A stretch of 64,000 bases of DNA from contig NC_134398.1 in the NCBI RefSeq assembly GCF_050003625.1, positions 110,564,171-110,628,170 of the forward strand, given 5' to 3'. Positions 27,094-39,997 of the stretch are shown piece after piece (positions within the stretch are counted from its first letter, which is position 1; every line of letters begins with the position of its first letter). This DNA comes from Haematobia irritans (taxonomy: Eukaryota; Arthropoda; Insecta; Diptera; Muscidae). The notes beneath the pieces were generated by a model. The model saw only the letters and a list, made by a program, of their open reading frames with translations, was not told where the DNA came from and made no database searches. A program made the position numbers and the translations under genes.

Positions 27094-27617
27094 TAAAAAG
27101 AGATTATGCAAAAATTACAAAAAAGAAATATTCAATATATATTCGAAAGAGTTCAAACTGATGAATAAAAATTAAATATCATATCAAAACTAACACATTC
27201 CTAACTATATGCAGAAATCGGTGTGGCGGAAAAAAATCACACCAAAAAAATTGCTGGAAAAGAAATATATCCAGTTCGGATATCATATATGTATGTAAAT
27301 AGAATATGAGTGTAACAAATAGCATGCATAATATATAAATAAATCAAAATTTAACTCTTGTAATTGTACCGGATACGTTTACGAATTTTTAAAACCTCGG
27401 AATATAATTTAAATTCAATTAAACAAATCATTTAAAAATAAAAGAAAACTTTTACGGTGACAGGATTCGAACCTGGGTCTAAAAAAAGTTCTGATCTTTT
27501 GAACAATTACTTTTAAACGATTACCAGCATCCCACAGCGAAATCGGTTATTTTTGTTATTGCATTCAGAATTTTAAATTCGTGTGACATATTTTGTTTTC
27601 ATATTGTTTGATAAAAA
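27094..27617. repeat. 525-bp non-array block, copy 2
   Basis: Copy of 22711-23234 at an offset of 4383 bp; the one difference I noticed is AGATTATGC for AGTTTATGC near 27101. The tRNA-like B box lies at 27463-27473 (minus). Confidence 0.88.
27456..27539 (-). other. tRNA-like sequence with Pol III B box, copy 2
   Basis: Identical by eye to the 23073-23156 copy, B box GGTTCGAATCC at 27463-27473 on the minus strand. The same caveats apply: unpaired acceptor stem, irregular anticodon arm. Confidence 0.55.
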
Positions 27618-27868
27618 CAAGTAAGGAGAGTCTAAAGTCGGGCGGGGCCGACTATATTATACCCTGCACCACTTTGTAGATCTAAATTTTCGATACCATA
27701 TCACATCCGTCAAATGTGTTGGGGCTATATATAAAGGTTTGTCCCAAATACATACATTTAAATATCACTCGATCTGGACAGAATTTGATGGACTGCTACA
27801 AAATCTATAGACTCAAAATTTAAGTCGGCTAATGCACTAGGGTGGAACACAATGTTAGTAAAAAAAAA
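27618..27868 (+). repeat. 248-bp module, single copy
   Basis: Full-length module without the 4-bp deletion of the copy at 23235, so the two higher-order copies differ here. It runs into the head of U20 through an A-rich joint. Confidence 0.88.
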
Positions 27869-29148
27869 TATGGGAAACATTTAAATCTGGAGCAATTTTA
27901 AGAAAACTTCGCAAAAGTTTATTTATGATTTATCGCTCGATATATATGTATTAGAAGTTTAGGAAAATTAGAGTCATTTTTTTCAACTTTTCCACTAAGC
28001 AGTGGCGATTTTACAAGGAAAATTTGGTATTTTGACCATTTTTGTCGAAATCAGAAAAACATATATATGGGAGCTATATCTAAATCTGAACCGATTTCAA
28101 CCAAATTTGGCACGCATAGCTACAATGCTAATTCTACTCCCTGTGCAAAATTTCAACTAAATCGGAGCAAAAAAATTGGCCTCTGTGGTCATATGAGTGT
28201 AAATCGGGCGAAAGCTATATATGGGAGCTATATCTAAATCTGAACCGATTTCAACCAAATTTGGCACGCATAGCTACAATGCTAATTATACTCCCTGTGC
28301 AAAATTTCAACTAAATCGGAGCAAAAAATTGGCCTCTGTGGTCATTTGAGTGTAAATCGGGTGAAAGCTATATATGGGAGCTATATCTAAATCTGAACCG
28401 ATTTCAACCAAATTTGACACGCATAGCTACAATGCTAGTTCTACTCCCTGTGCAAAATTTCTACTAAATCGGAGCAAAAAATTGGCCTCTGTGGGCAAAT
28501 GAGTGTAAATCGGGCGAAAGCTATATATGGGAGCTATATCTAAATCTGAACCGATTTCCACCAAATTTGACACGCATAGCTATAATGCCAATTCTACTCC
28601 CTGTGCAAAATTTCAACTAAATCGGAGCAAAAAATTGGCCTCTGTGGACAAAGGAGTGTAAATCGGGCGAAAGCTATATATGGGAGCTATATCTAAATCT
28701 GAACCGATTTGGATGATATTTTGCAAGTTTTGCGAGACTCATAAAATATTGGGATGTACGGAATTTGAGGAAGATCGGTTGATATACACGCCAATTATGA
28801 CCAGATCGGTGAAAAATATATATGGCAGCTATATCTAAATCTGAACCGATTTTTTCCAAAATCAATAGGGATCGTCTTTGAGCCGAAACAGGACCCCATA
28901 CCAAATTTTAGGACAATCGAACTAAAACTGCGAGCTGTACTTTGCACACAAAAATACATCAACAGACAGACAGAGAGACAGACAGACAGACGGACAGACA
29001 GACAGACGGACATCGCTAAATCGACTCAGAATTTAATTCTAAGACGATCGGTATACTAAACGATGGGTCTCTGACTTTTCCTTCTTGGCGTTACATACAA
29101 ATGCACAAACTTATTATACCCTGTACCACAGTAGTGGTGAAGGGTATA
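27869..29148 (+). repeat. Array unit U20, four monomers
   Basis: Four monomers, a close copy of U17. The tract keeps the CAGAGAGA interruption near 28970 seen in U17 but has an intact GGACATCGC end. Confidence 0.9.
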
Positions 29149-30089
29149 AATATGCGAAACATTTAAATCTGAAGCAATTTTAAGGAAACTTCGCAAAAGT
29201 TTATTTATGATTTATCGCTCGATATATATGTATTAGAAGTTTAGGAAAATTAGAGTCATTTTTACAACTTTTCGAGTAAGCAGTGGCGATTTTACAAGGA
29301 AAATGTTGGTATTTTGACCATTTTTATCGAAATCAGAAAAACACATATATGGGAGCTATATCTAAATCTGAACCGATTTCAACCAAATTTGGCACGTATA
29401 GCTACAATGCTAATTCTACTCTCTGTGCAAAATGTCAACTAAATCGGAGCAAAAAATTGGCCTCTGTGGTCATATGAGTGTAAATAGGGCGAAAGCTATA
29501 TATGGGAGATATATCTAAATCTGAACCGATTTCAACCAAATTTGGCACGCATAGCTACAATGTTCATTCTACTCCCTGTGCAAAATTTCAACTAAATCGG
29601 AGCAAAAATTTGGCCTCTGTGGTCATTCGAGTGTAAATCGGTTGAAAGCTATATATGGGAGCTATATCTAAATCCGAACCGATTTCGACCAAATTTGACA
29701 CGCATAGCTATAATGCTAATTCTACTCCCTGTGCAAAATTTCAACTAAATCGGAGCAAAAAATTGGCCTCTGTGGGCAAATGAGTGTAAATCGGGCGAAA
29801 GCTATATATGGGAGCTATATCTAAATCTGAACCGATTTGGATGATATTTTGCAAGTTTTTCGAGACTCATAAAATATTGGGATGTACGGAATTTGAGGAA
29901 GATCGGTTGATATACACGCCAATTATGACCAGATCGGTGAAAAATATATATGGCAGCTATATCTAAATCTGAACCGATTTTTTCCAAAATCAATAGGGAT
30001 CGTCTTTGAGCCGAAACAGGACCCCATACCAATTTTTAGGACAATCGGACTAAAACTGCGAGCTGTACGTTGCACACAAAAATACATCA

Positions 30090-30123
<34 letters not shown>

Positions 30124-30264
30124 GGACGTCGCTAAATCGACTCAGAATTTAATTCTAAGACGATCGGTATACTAAACGATGGGTCTCAGACTTTTCCTTC
30201 TTGGCGTTACATACAAATGCACAAACTTATTATACCCTGTACCACAGTAGTGGTGAAGGGTATA
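29149..30264 (+). repeat. Array unit U21, three monomers
   Basis: Three monomers with the markers CACATATATGGG, CTCTCTGTGC and GTAAATAGGGCG. The same markers define U24; U31 shares all but the first, so these three are one lineage. Tract about 30091-30123, ending GGACGTCGC. Confidence 0.9.
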
Positions 30265-31971
30265 AATATGGGAAACATTTAAATCTGGAGCAATTTTAAG
30301 AAAACTTCGCAAAAGTTTATTTATGATTTATCGCTCGATATATATGCATTAGAAGTTTAGGAAAATTAGAGTCATTTTTAAAACTTTTCGACTAAGCAGT
30401 GGAGATTTTACAAGGAAAATGTTGGTATTTTGACCATTTTTGTCGAAATCAGAAAAACATATATATGGGAGCTATATCTAAATCTGAACCGATTTCAACC
30501 AAATTTGGCACGCATAGCTACAATGATAATTCTACTCCCTGTGTAAAATTTCTACTAAATCGGAGCAAAAAATTGGCCTCTGTGGTCATTTGAGTGTAAA
30601 TCGGGCGAAAGCTATATATGGGAGCTATATTTAAATCTTAACCGATTTCAACCAAATTTGGCACGCATAGCTACAATGCTAATTATACTCCCTGTGCAAA
30701 ATTTCAACTAAATCGGAGCAAAAAATTGGCCTCTGTGGTCATTTGAGTGTAAATCGGGCGAAAGCTATATATGGGAGCTATATCTAAATCTGAACCGATT
30801 TCAACCAAATTTGGCACGCATAGCTACAATGCTAATTCTACTCCCTGTGCAAAATTTCAACTAAATCGAAGCAAAAAATTGGCCTCTGTGGGCAAATGAG
30901 TGTAAATCGGGCGAAAGCTATATATGGGAGCTATATCTAAATCTGAACCGATTTGGATGATATTTTGCAAGTTTTTCGAGACTCATAAAATATTGGGATG
31001 TACGGAATTTGAGGAAGATCGGTTGATATACACGCCAATTATGACCAGATCGGTGAAAAATATATATGAGTGTAAATCGGGCGAAAGCTATATATGGGAG
31101 ATATATCTAAATCTGAACCGATTTCAACCAAATTTGGCACGCATAGCAACAATGCAAATTCTACTCCCTGTGCAAAATTTCAACTAAATCGGAGTTAAAA
31201 ATTGGCCTCTGTGGTCATATGAGTGTAAATCGGGCGAATGCTATATATGGGAGCTATATCTAAATCTGAACCGATTTCAACCTAATTTGGCACTCATAGC
31301 TACAATGCTCATTCTACTCCCTGTGCAAAATTTCAACTAAATCGGAGCAAAAATTAGCCTCTGTGGTTATTTGAGTGTAAATCGGGCGAAAGCTATATAT
31401 GGGAGCTATATCTAAATCTGAACCGATTTCCACCAAATTTGACACGCATAGCTATAATGCTAATTCTACTCCCTGTGCAAAATTTCAACTAAATCGGAGC
31501 AAAAAATTGGCCTCTGTGGACAAAGGAGTGTAAATCGGGCGAAAGCTATATATGGGAGCTATATCTAAATCTGAACCGATGTGGATGATATTTTGCAAGT
31601 TTTTCGAGACTCATAAAATATTGGGATGTACGGAATTTGAGGAAGATCGGTTGATATACACGCCAATTATGACCAGATCGGTGAAAAATATATATGGCAG
31701 CTATATCTAAATCTGAACCGATTTTTTCCAAAATCAATAGGGATCGTCTTTGAGCCGAAACAGGACCCCATACCAAATTTTAGGACAATCGGACTAAAAC
31801 TGCGAGCTGTACTTTGCACACAAAAATACATCAACAGACAGACGGACAGACAGACAGACATCGCTAAATCGACTCAGAATTTAATTCTGGGTCTCAGACT
31901 TTTCCTTCTTGGCGTTACATACAAATGCACAAACTTATTATACCCTGTACCACAGTAGTGGTGAAGGGTAT
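30265..31971 (+). repeat. Array unit U22, chimera of two units
   Basis: Starts as a U25/U27-type unit (GTGGAGATTTTAC, ATGATAATTC markers) with three monomers and a tail that stops at about 31067 (AAAAATATATATGAGTG). It then switches to three monomers and a full tail of U16/U19 type. The switch is within the TATATATG of the core. The hairpin joins the third copy of the 525-bp block. Confidence 0.9.
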
Positions 31972-32495
31972 TAAAAAGAGTTTATGCAAAAATTACAAAA
32001 AAGAAATATTCAATATATATTCGAAAGAGTTCAAACTGATGAATAAAAATTAAATATCATATCAAAACTAACACATTCCTAACTATATGCAGAAATCGGT
32101 GTGGCGGAAAAAAATCACACCAAAAAAATTGCTGGAAAAGAAATATATCCAGTTCGGATATCATATATGTATGTAAATAGAATATGAGTGTAACAAATAG
32201 CATGCATAATATATAAATAAATCAAAATTTAACTCTTGTAATTGTACCGGATACGTTTACGAATTTTTAAAACCTCGGAATATAATTTAAATTCAATTAA
32301 ACAAATCATTTAAAAATAAAAGAAAACTTTTACGGTGACAGGATTCGAACCTGGGTCTAAAAAAAGTTCTGATCTTTTGAACAATTACTTTTAAACGATT
32401 ACCAGCATCCCACAGCGAAATCGGTTATTTTTGTTATTGCATTCAGAATTTTAAATTCGTGTGACATATTTTGTTTTCATATTGTTTGATAAAAA
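31972..32495. repeat. 525-bp non-array block, copy 3
   Basis: Third copy, 4878 bp after the second; the longer offset comes from the chimeric U22 between them. The tRNA-like B box lies at 32341-32351 (minus). Confidence 0.88.
32334..32417 (-). other. tRNA-like sequence with Pol III B box, copy 3
   Basis: Third copy of the tRNA-like stretch, B box at 32341-32351 on the minus strand; unchanged by eye from the other two. Confidence 0.55.
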
Positions 32496-32992
32496 CAAGT
32501 AAGAAGAGTCTAAAGTCGGGCGGGGCCGACTATATTATACCCTGCACCACTTTGTAGATCTAAATTTTCGATACCATATCACATCCGTCAAATGTGTTGG
32601 GGCTATATATAAAGGTTTGTCCCAAATACATACATTTAAATATCACTCGATCTGGACAGAATTTGATAGACTTCTACAAAATCTATAGACTCAAAATTTA
32701 AGTCGGCTAATGCACTAGGGTGGAACACAATGTTAGTAAAAAACAAGTAAGGAAAGTCTAAAGTCGGGCGGGGCCGACTATATTATACCCTGCACCACTT
32801 TGTAGATCTAAATTTTCGATACCATATCACATCCGTCAAATGTGTTGGAGCTATATATAAAGGTTTGTCCCAAATACATACATTTAAATATCACTCGATC
32901 TGGACAGAATTTGATAGACTTCTACAAAATCTATAGACTCAAAATTTAAGTCGGCTAATGCACTAGGGTGGAACACAATGTTAGTAAAAAAA
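32496..32992 (+). repeat. 248-bp modules, two tandem copies
   Basis: Starts at 32496 and 32744, exactly 248 bp apart. The other higher-order copies have one module here, so a duplication happened after the block was amplified. The first begins with the variant CAAGTAAGAAGAGTC. Confidence 0.9.
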
Positions 32993-34080
32993 ATATGGGA
33001 AACATTTAAATCTGGAGCAATTTTAAGAAAACTTCGCAAAAGTTTATTTATGATTTATCGCTCGATATATATGTATTAGAAGTTTAGGAAAATTAGAGTC
33101 ATTTTTTCAACTTTTCCACTAAGCAGTGGCGATTTTACAAGGAAAATTTGGTATTTTGACCATTTTTGTCGAAATCAGAAAAACATATATATGGGAGCTA
33201 TATCTAAATCTGAACCGATTTCAACCAAATTTGGCACGCATAGCTACAATGCTAATTCTACTCCCTGTGCAAAATTTCAACTAAATCGGAGCAAAAAAAT
33301 TGGCCTCTGTGGTCATATGAGTGTAAATCGGGCGAAAGCTATATATGGGAGCTATATCTAAATCTGAACCGATTTCAACCAAATTTGGCACGCATAGCTA
33401 CAATGCTAATTATACTCCCTGTGCAAAATTTCAACTAAATCGGAGCAAAAAATTGGCCTCTGTGGTCATTTGAGTGTAAATCGGGCGAAAGCTATATATG
33501 GGAGCTATATCTAAATCTGAACCGATTTCAACCAAATTTGCATAGCTACAATGCTAGTTCTACTCCCTGTGCAAAATTTCTACTAAATCGGAGCAAAAAA
33601 TTGGCCTCTGTGGGCAAATGAGTGTAAATCGGGCGAAAGCTATATATGGGAGCTATATCTAAATCTGAACCGATTTCCACCAAATTTGACACGCATAGCT
33701 ATAATGCCAATTCTACTCCCTGTGCAAAATTTCAACTAAATGGGAGCAAAAAATTGGCCTCTGTGGACAAAGGAGTGTAAATCGGGCGAAAGCTATATAT
33801 GGGAGCTATATCTAAATCTGAACCGATTTGGATGATATTTTGCAAGTTTTGCGAGACTCATAAAATATTGGGATGTACGGAATTTGAGGAAGATCGGTTG
33901 ATATACACGCCAATTATGACCAGATCGGTGAAAAATATATATGGCAGCTATATCTAAATCTGAACCGATTTTTTCCAAAATCAATAGGGATCGTCTTTGA
34001 GCCGAAACAGGACCCCATACCAAATTTTAGGACAATCGAACTAAAACTGCGAGCTGTACTTTGCACACAAAAATACATCA

Positions 34081-34150
<70 letters not shown>

Positions 34151-34307
34151 GGACAGACAGACAGACGGACATCGCTAAATCGACTCAGAATTTAATTCTA
34201 AGACGATCGGTATACTAAACGATGGGTCTCAGACTTTTCCTTCTTGGCGTTGCATACAAATGCACAAACTTATTATACCCTGTACCACAGTAGTGGTGAA
34301 GGGTATA
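32993..34307 (+). repeat. Array unit U23, four monomers
   Basis: Four monomers, like U17/U20, with a 5-bp deletion in the third (AAATTTGCATAGC near 33536). The tetranucleotide tract (about 34081-34170) is the longest in the window, about 90 bp with a single CAAACAGA interruption. Confidence 0.9.
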
Positions 34308-35401
34308 AATATGCGAAACATTTAAAGCAATTTTAAGGAAACTTCGCAAAAGTTTATTTATGATTTATCGCTCGATATATATGTATTAGAAGTTTAGGAA
34401 AATTAGAGTCATTTTTACAACTTTTCGAGTAAGCAGTGGCGATTTTACAAGGAAAATGTTGGTATTTTGACCATTTTTATCGAAATCAGAAAAACACATA
34501 TATGGGAGCTATATCTAAATCTGAACCGATTTCAACCAAATTTGGCACGCATAGCTACAATGCTAATTCTACTCTCTGTGCAAAATGTCAACTAAATCGG
34601 AGCAAAAAATTGGCCTCTGTGGTCATATGAGTGTAAATAGGGCGAAAGCTATATATGGGAGATATATCTAAATCTGAACCGATTTCAACCAAATTTGGCA
34701 CGCATAGCTACAATGCTCATTCTACTCCCTGCGCAAAATTTCAACTAAATCGGAGCAAAAATTTGGCCTCTGTGGTCATTCGAGTGTAAATCGGTTGAAA
34801 GCTATATATGGGAGCTATATCTAAATCCGAACCGATTTCGACCAAATTTGACACGCATAGCTATAATGCTAATTCTACTCCCTGTGCAAAATTTCAACTA
34901 AATCGGAGCAAAAAATTGGCCTCTGTGGGCAAATGAGTGTAAATCGGGCGAAAGCTATATATGGAAGCTATATCTAAATCTGAACCGATTTGGATGATAT
35001 TTTGCAAGTTTTTCGAGACTCATAAAATATTGGGATGTACGGAATTTGAGGAAGATCGGTTGATATACACGCCAATTATGACCAGATCGGTGAAAAATAT
35101 ATATGGCAGCTATATCTAAATCTGAACCGATTTTTTCCAAAATCAATAGGGATCGTCTTTGAGCCGAAACAGGACCCCATACCAAATTTTAGGACAATCG
35201 GACTAAAACTGCGAGCTGTACGTTGCACACAAAAATACATCAACAGACAGACAGACAGACGGACGTCGCTAAATCGACTCAGAATTTAATTCTAAGACGA
35301 TGGGTATACTAAACGATGGGTCTCAGACTTTTCCTTCTTGGCGTTACATACAAATGCACAAACTTATTATACCCTGTACCACAGTAGTGGTGAAGGGTAT
35401 A
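34308..35401 (+). repeat. Array unit U24, three monomers
   Basis: Three monomers, near-copy of U21. The head has lost the TCTGA-type stretch (CATTTAAAGCAATTTT near 34323). The tract is short (about 35246-35262). Confidence 0.9.
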
Positions 35402-36960
35402 AATATGGGAAACATTTAAATCTGGAGCAATTTTAAGAAAACTTCGCAAAAGTTTATTTATGATTTATCGCTCGATATATATGCATTAGAAGTTTAGGAA
35501 AATTAGAGTCTTTTTTACAACTTTTCGACTAAGCAGTGGAGATTTTACAAGGAAAATGTTGGTATTTTGACCATTTTTGTCGAAATCAGAAAAACATATA
35601 TATGGGAGCTATATCTAAATCTGAACCGATTTCAACCAAATTTGGCACGCATAGCTACAATGATAATTCTACTCCCTGTGTAAAATTTCAACTAAATCGG
35701 AGCAAAAAATTGGCCTCTGTGGTCATTTGAGTGTAAATCGGGCGAAAGCTATATATGGGAGCTATATCTAAATCTTAACCGATTTCAACCAAATTTGGCA
35801 CGCATAGCTACAATGCTAATTATACTCCCTGTGCAAAATTTCAACTAAATCGGAGCAAAAAATTGGCCTCTGTGGTCATTTGAGTGTAAATCGGGCGAAA
35901 GCTATATATGGGAGCTATATCTAAATCTGAATCGATTTCAACCAAATTTGGCACGCATAGCTACAATGCTAATTCTACTCCTTGTGCAAAATTTCAACTA
36001 AATCGAAGCAAAAAATTGGCCTCTGTGGTCATTTGAGTGTAAATCGGGCGAAAGCTATATATGGGAGCTATATCTAAATCTGAACCGATTTCAACCAAAT
36101 TTGACACGCATAGCTACAATGCTAATTCTACCCCCTGTGCAAAATTTCAACTAAATCGGAGCAAAACATTGGCCTCTGTGGTCATTTGAGTGTAAATCGG
36201 GCGAAAGCAAAAAATGGGAGCTATATCTAAATCTGAACCGATTTCAACCAAATTTGACACGCATAGCTACAATGCTAATTCTACCCCCTGTGCAAAATTT
36301 CAACTAAATCGTAGCAAAAAATTGGCCTCTGTGGTCATTTGAGTGTAAATCGGGCGAAAGCTATATATGGGAGCTATATCTAAATCTGAACCGATTTCAA
36401 CCAAATTTGACACGCATAGCTACAATGCTAATTCTACTCCCTGTGCAAAATTTCAACTAAATCGGAGCAAAAAATTGGCCTCTGTGGGCAAATGAGTGTA
36501 AATCGGGCGAAAGCTATATATGGGAGCTATATCTAAATCGGAACCGATTTGGATGATATTTTGCAAGTTTTTCGAGACTCATAAAATATTTGTATGTACG
36601 GAATTTGAGGAAGATCGGTTGATATACACGCCAATTATGACCAGATCGGTGAAAAATATATATGGCAGCTATATCTAAATCTGAACCGATTTTTTCCAAA
36701 ATCAATAGGGATCGTCTTTGAGCCGAAACAGGACCCCGTACCAAATTGTAGGACAATCGGACTAAAAGTGCGAGCTGTACTTTGCACACAAAAATACATC
36801 AACAGACAGACAGACAGACGGACATCGCTAAATCGACTCAGAATTTAATTCTAAGACGATCGGTATACTAAACGATGGGTCTCAGACTTTTCCTTCTTGG
36901 CGTTACATACAAATGCACAAACTTATTATACCCTGTACCACAGTAGTGGTGAAGGGTATA
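35402..36960 (+). repeat. Array unit U25, six monomers
   Basis: Six monomers. One core has TATATAT replaced by an A run (AAGCAAAAAATGGG at 36206), a lineage marker. The tail carries CCCCGTACC and AAATTGTAGG, the same tail as U33 and U36. Confidence 0.9.
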
Positions 36961-37516
36961 AATATGCGAAACATTTAAATCTGAAGCAATTTTAAGGAAA
37001 CTTCGCAAAAGTTTATTTATGATTTATCGCTCGATATATATGTATTAGAAGTTTAAGAAAATTAGAGTGATTTTTTCAACTATTCGACTAAGCAGTGGCG
37101 ATTTTACAAGGAAAATGTTGGTATTTTGACCATTTTTGTCGAAATCAGAAAAACATATATATGGGAGCTATATCTATACACGCCAATTATGACCAGATCG
37201 GTGAAAAATATATATGGCAGCTATATCTAAATCTGAACCGATTTTTTCCAAAATCAATAGGGATCGTCTTTGAGCCGAAACAGGACCCCATACCAAATTT
37301 TAGGACAATCGGACTAAAACTGCGAGCTGTACGTTGCACACAAAAATACATCAACAGACAGACAGACAGACAGACGGACGTCGCTAAATCGACTCAGAAT
37401 TTAATTCTAAGACGATCGGTATACTAAACGATGGGTCTCAGACTTTTCCTTCTTGGCGTTACATACAAATGCACAAACTTATTATACCCTGTACCACAGT
37501 AGTGGTGAAGGGTATA
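36961..37516 (+). repeat. Array unit U26, no monomers
   Basis: The shortest unit, 556 bp. The head core GAGCTATATCT joins ATACACGCC of the tail at about 37174, removing every monomer and the first half of the tail. The joint has an ATA microhomology. Useful as the minimal head-tail form. Confidence 0.9.
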
Positions 37517-38938
37517 AATATGGGAAACATTTAAATCTGGAGCAATTTTAAGAAAACTTCGCAAAAGTTTATTTATGATTTATCGCTCGATATATATGCA
37601 TTAGAAGTTTAGGAAAATTAGAGTCTTTTTTACAACTTTTCGACTAAGCAGTGGAGATTTTACAAGGAAAATGTTGGTATTTTGACCATTTTTGTCGAAA
37701 TCAGAAAAACATATATATGGGAGCTATATCTAAATCTGAACCGATTTCAACCAAATTTGGCACGCATAGCTACAATGATAATTCTACTCCCTGTGTAAAA
37801 TTTCAACTAAATCGGAGCAAAAAATTGGCCTCTGTGGTCATTTGAGTGTAAATCGGGCGAAAGCTATATATGGGAGCTATATCTAAATCTTAACCGATTT
37901 CAACCAAATTTGGCACGCATAGCTACAATGCTAATTATACTCCCTGTGCAAAATTTCAACTAAATCGGAGCAAAAAATTGGCCTCTGTGGTCATTTGAGT
38001 GTAAATCGGGCGAAAGCTATATATGGGAGCTATATCTAAATCTGAACCGATTTCAACCAAATTTGGCACGCATAGCTACAATGCTAATTCTACTCCTTGT
38101 GCAAAATTTCAACTAAATCGAAGCAAAAAATTGGCCTCTGTGGTCATTTGAGTGTAAATCGGGCGAAAGCTATATATGGGAGCTATATCTAAATCTGAAC
38201 CGATTTCAACCAAATTTGACACGCATAGCTACAATGCTAATTCTACCCCCTGTGCAAAATTTCAACTAAATCGGAGCAAAACATTGGCCTCTGTGGTCAT
38301 TTGAGTGTAAATCGGGCGAAAGCAAAAAATGGGAGCTATATCTAAATCTGAACCGATTTCAACCAAATTTGACACGCATAGCTGCAATGCTAATTCTACC
38401 CCCTGTGCAAAATTTCAACTAAATCGGAGCAAAAAATTGGCCTCTGTGGTCATATGATTGTAAATCGGGCGAAAGCTATATATGGGAGCTATATCTAAAT
38501 CTGAACCGATTTCAACCAAATTTGGCACTCATAGCTACAATGCTCATTCTACTCCCTGTGCAAAATTTCAACTAAATCGGAGCAAAAATTTGGCCTCTGT
38601 GGACAAAGGAGTGTAAATCGGGCGAAAGCTATGTATGGGAGCTATATCTAAATCTGAACCGATTTGGATAATATTTTGCAAGTTTTTCGAGACTCATAAA
38701 ATATTTGGATGTACGGAATTTGAGGAAGATCGGTTGATATACACGCCAATTATGACCAGATCGGTGAAAAATATATATGGCAGCTATATCTAAATCTGAA
38801 CCGATTTTTTCCAAAATCAATAGGGATCGTCTTTGAGCCGAAACAGGACCCCATACCAAATTTTAGGACAATCGGACTAAAAGTGCGAGCTGTACTTTGC
38901 ACACAAAAATACATCAACAGACAGACAGACGGACAGAC

Positions 38939-38969
<31 letters not shown>

Positions 38970-39107
38970 CATCGCTAAATCGACTCAGAATTTAATTCTA
39001 AGACGATCGGTATACTAAACGATGGGTCTCAGACTTTTCCTTCTTGGCGTTACATACAAATGCACAAACTTATTATACCCTGTACCACAGTAGTGGTGAA
39101 GGGTATA
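37517..39107 (+). repeat. Array unit U27, six monomers
   Basis: Six monomers; the first five match U25 at an offset of 2115 bp, including the A-run core at 38323. The last monomer and the tail come from a different lineage. Together with U26 this is a 2.1-kb duplication followed by exchange. Confidence 0.9.
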
Positions 39108-39917
39108 AATATGCGAAACATTTAAATCTGAAGCAATTTTAAGGAAACTTCGCAAAAGTTTATTTATGATTTATCGCTCGATATATATGTATTAGAAAAT
39201 TAGGAAAATTAGAGTCATTTTTACAACTTTTCGACTAAGAAGTGGCGATTTTACAAGGAAAATTTTGGTATTTTGACCATTTTTTTCGAAATCAGAAAAA
39301 CATATATATGGGAGCTATATCTAAATCTGAACCGATTTCAACCAAATTTGGCACGCATAGCAACAATGCAAATTCTACTCCCTGTGCAAAATTTCAACTA
39401 AATCGGAGTTAAAAATTGGCCTCTATGGTCATATGAGTGTAAATCGGGCGAATGCTATATATGGGAGCTATATCTAAATCTGAACCGATTTGGATGATAT
39501 TTTGCAAGTTTTTCGAGACTCATAAAATATTTGGATGTACCGAATTTGAGGAAGATCGGTTGATATACACGCCAATTATGACCAGATCGGTGAAAAATAT
39601 ATATGGCAGCTATATCTAAATCTGAACAGATTTTTTCCAAAATCAATAGGGATCGTCTTTGAGCCGAAACAGGACCCTATACCAAATTTTAAGACAATCG
39701 GACTAAAACTGCGAGCTGTACTTTGCACACAAAAATACATCAACAGACAGACAGACGGACAGACAGACAGACAGACGGACATCGCTAAATCGACTCAGAA
39801 TTTAATTCTAAGGCGATCGGTATACTAAACGATGGGTCTCAGACTTTTCCTTCTTGGCGTTACATACAAATGCACAAACTTAATATACCCTGCACCACAG
39901 TAGTGGTGAAGGGTATA
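39108..39917 (+). repeat. Array unit U28, one monomer
   Basis: One monomer and a full tail. The hairpin is altered: CTTAATATACCCTGCACCAC, with the TGCACCAC spelling otherwise typical of the 248-bp module. Confidence 0.88.
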
Positions 39918-39997
39918 AAAATATGGGAAACATTTAAATCTGAAGCAATCTTAAGGAAACTTCGCAAAAGTTTATTTATGATTTATCGCTCGATATA
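39918..39997 (+). repeat. Array unit U29, head fragment
   Basis: Head sequence up to TCGCTCGATATA, where a mariner is inserted at a TA. The head does not resume beyond the mariner, so the rest of the head and most of the monomers have been lost. Confidence 0.88.
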
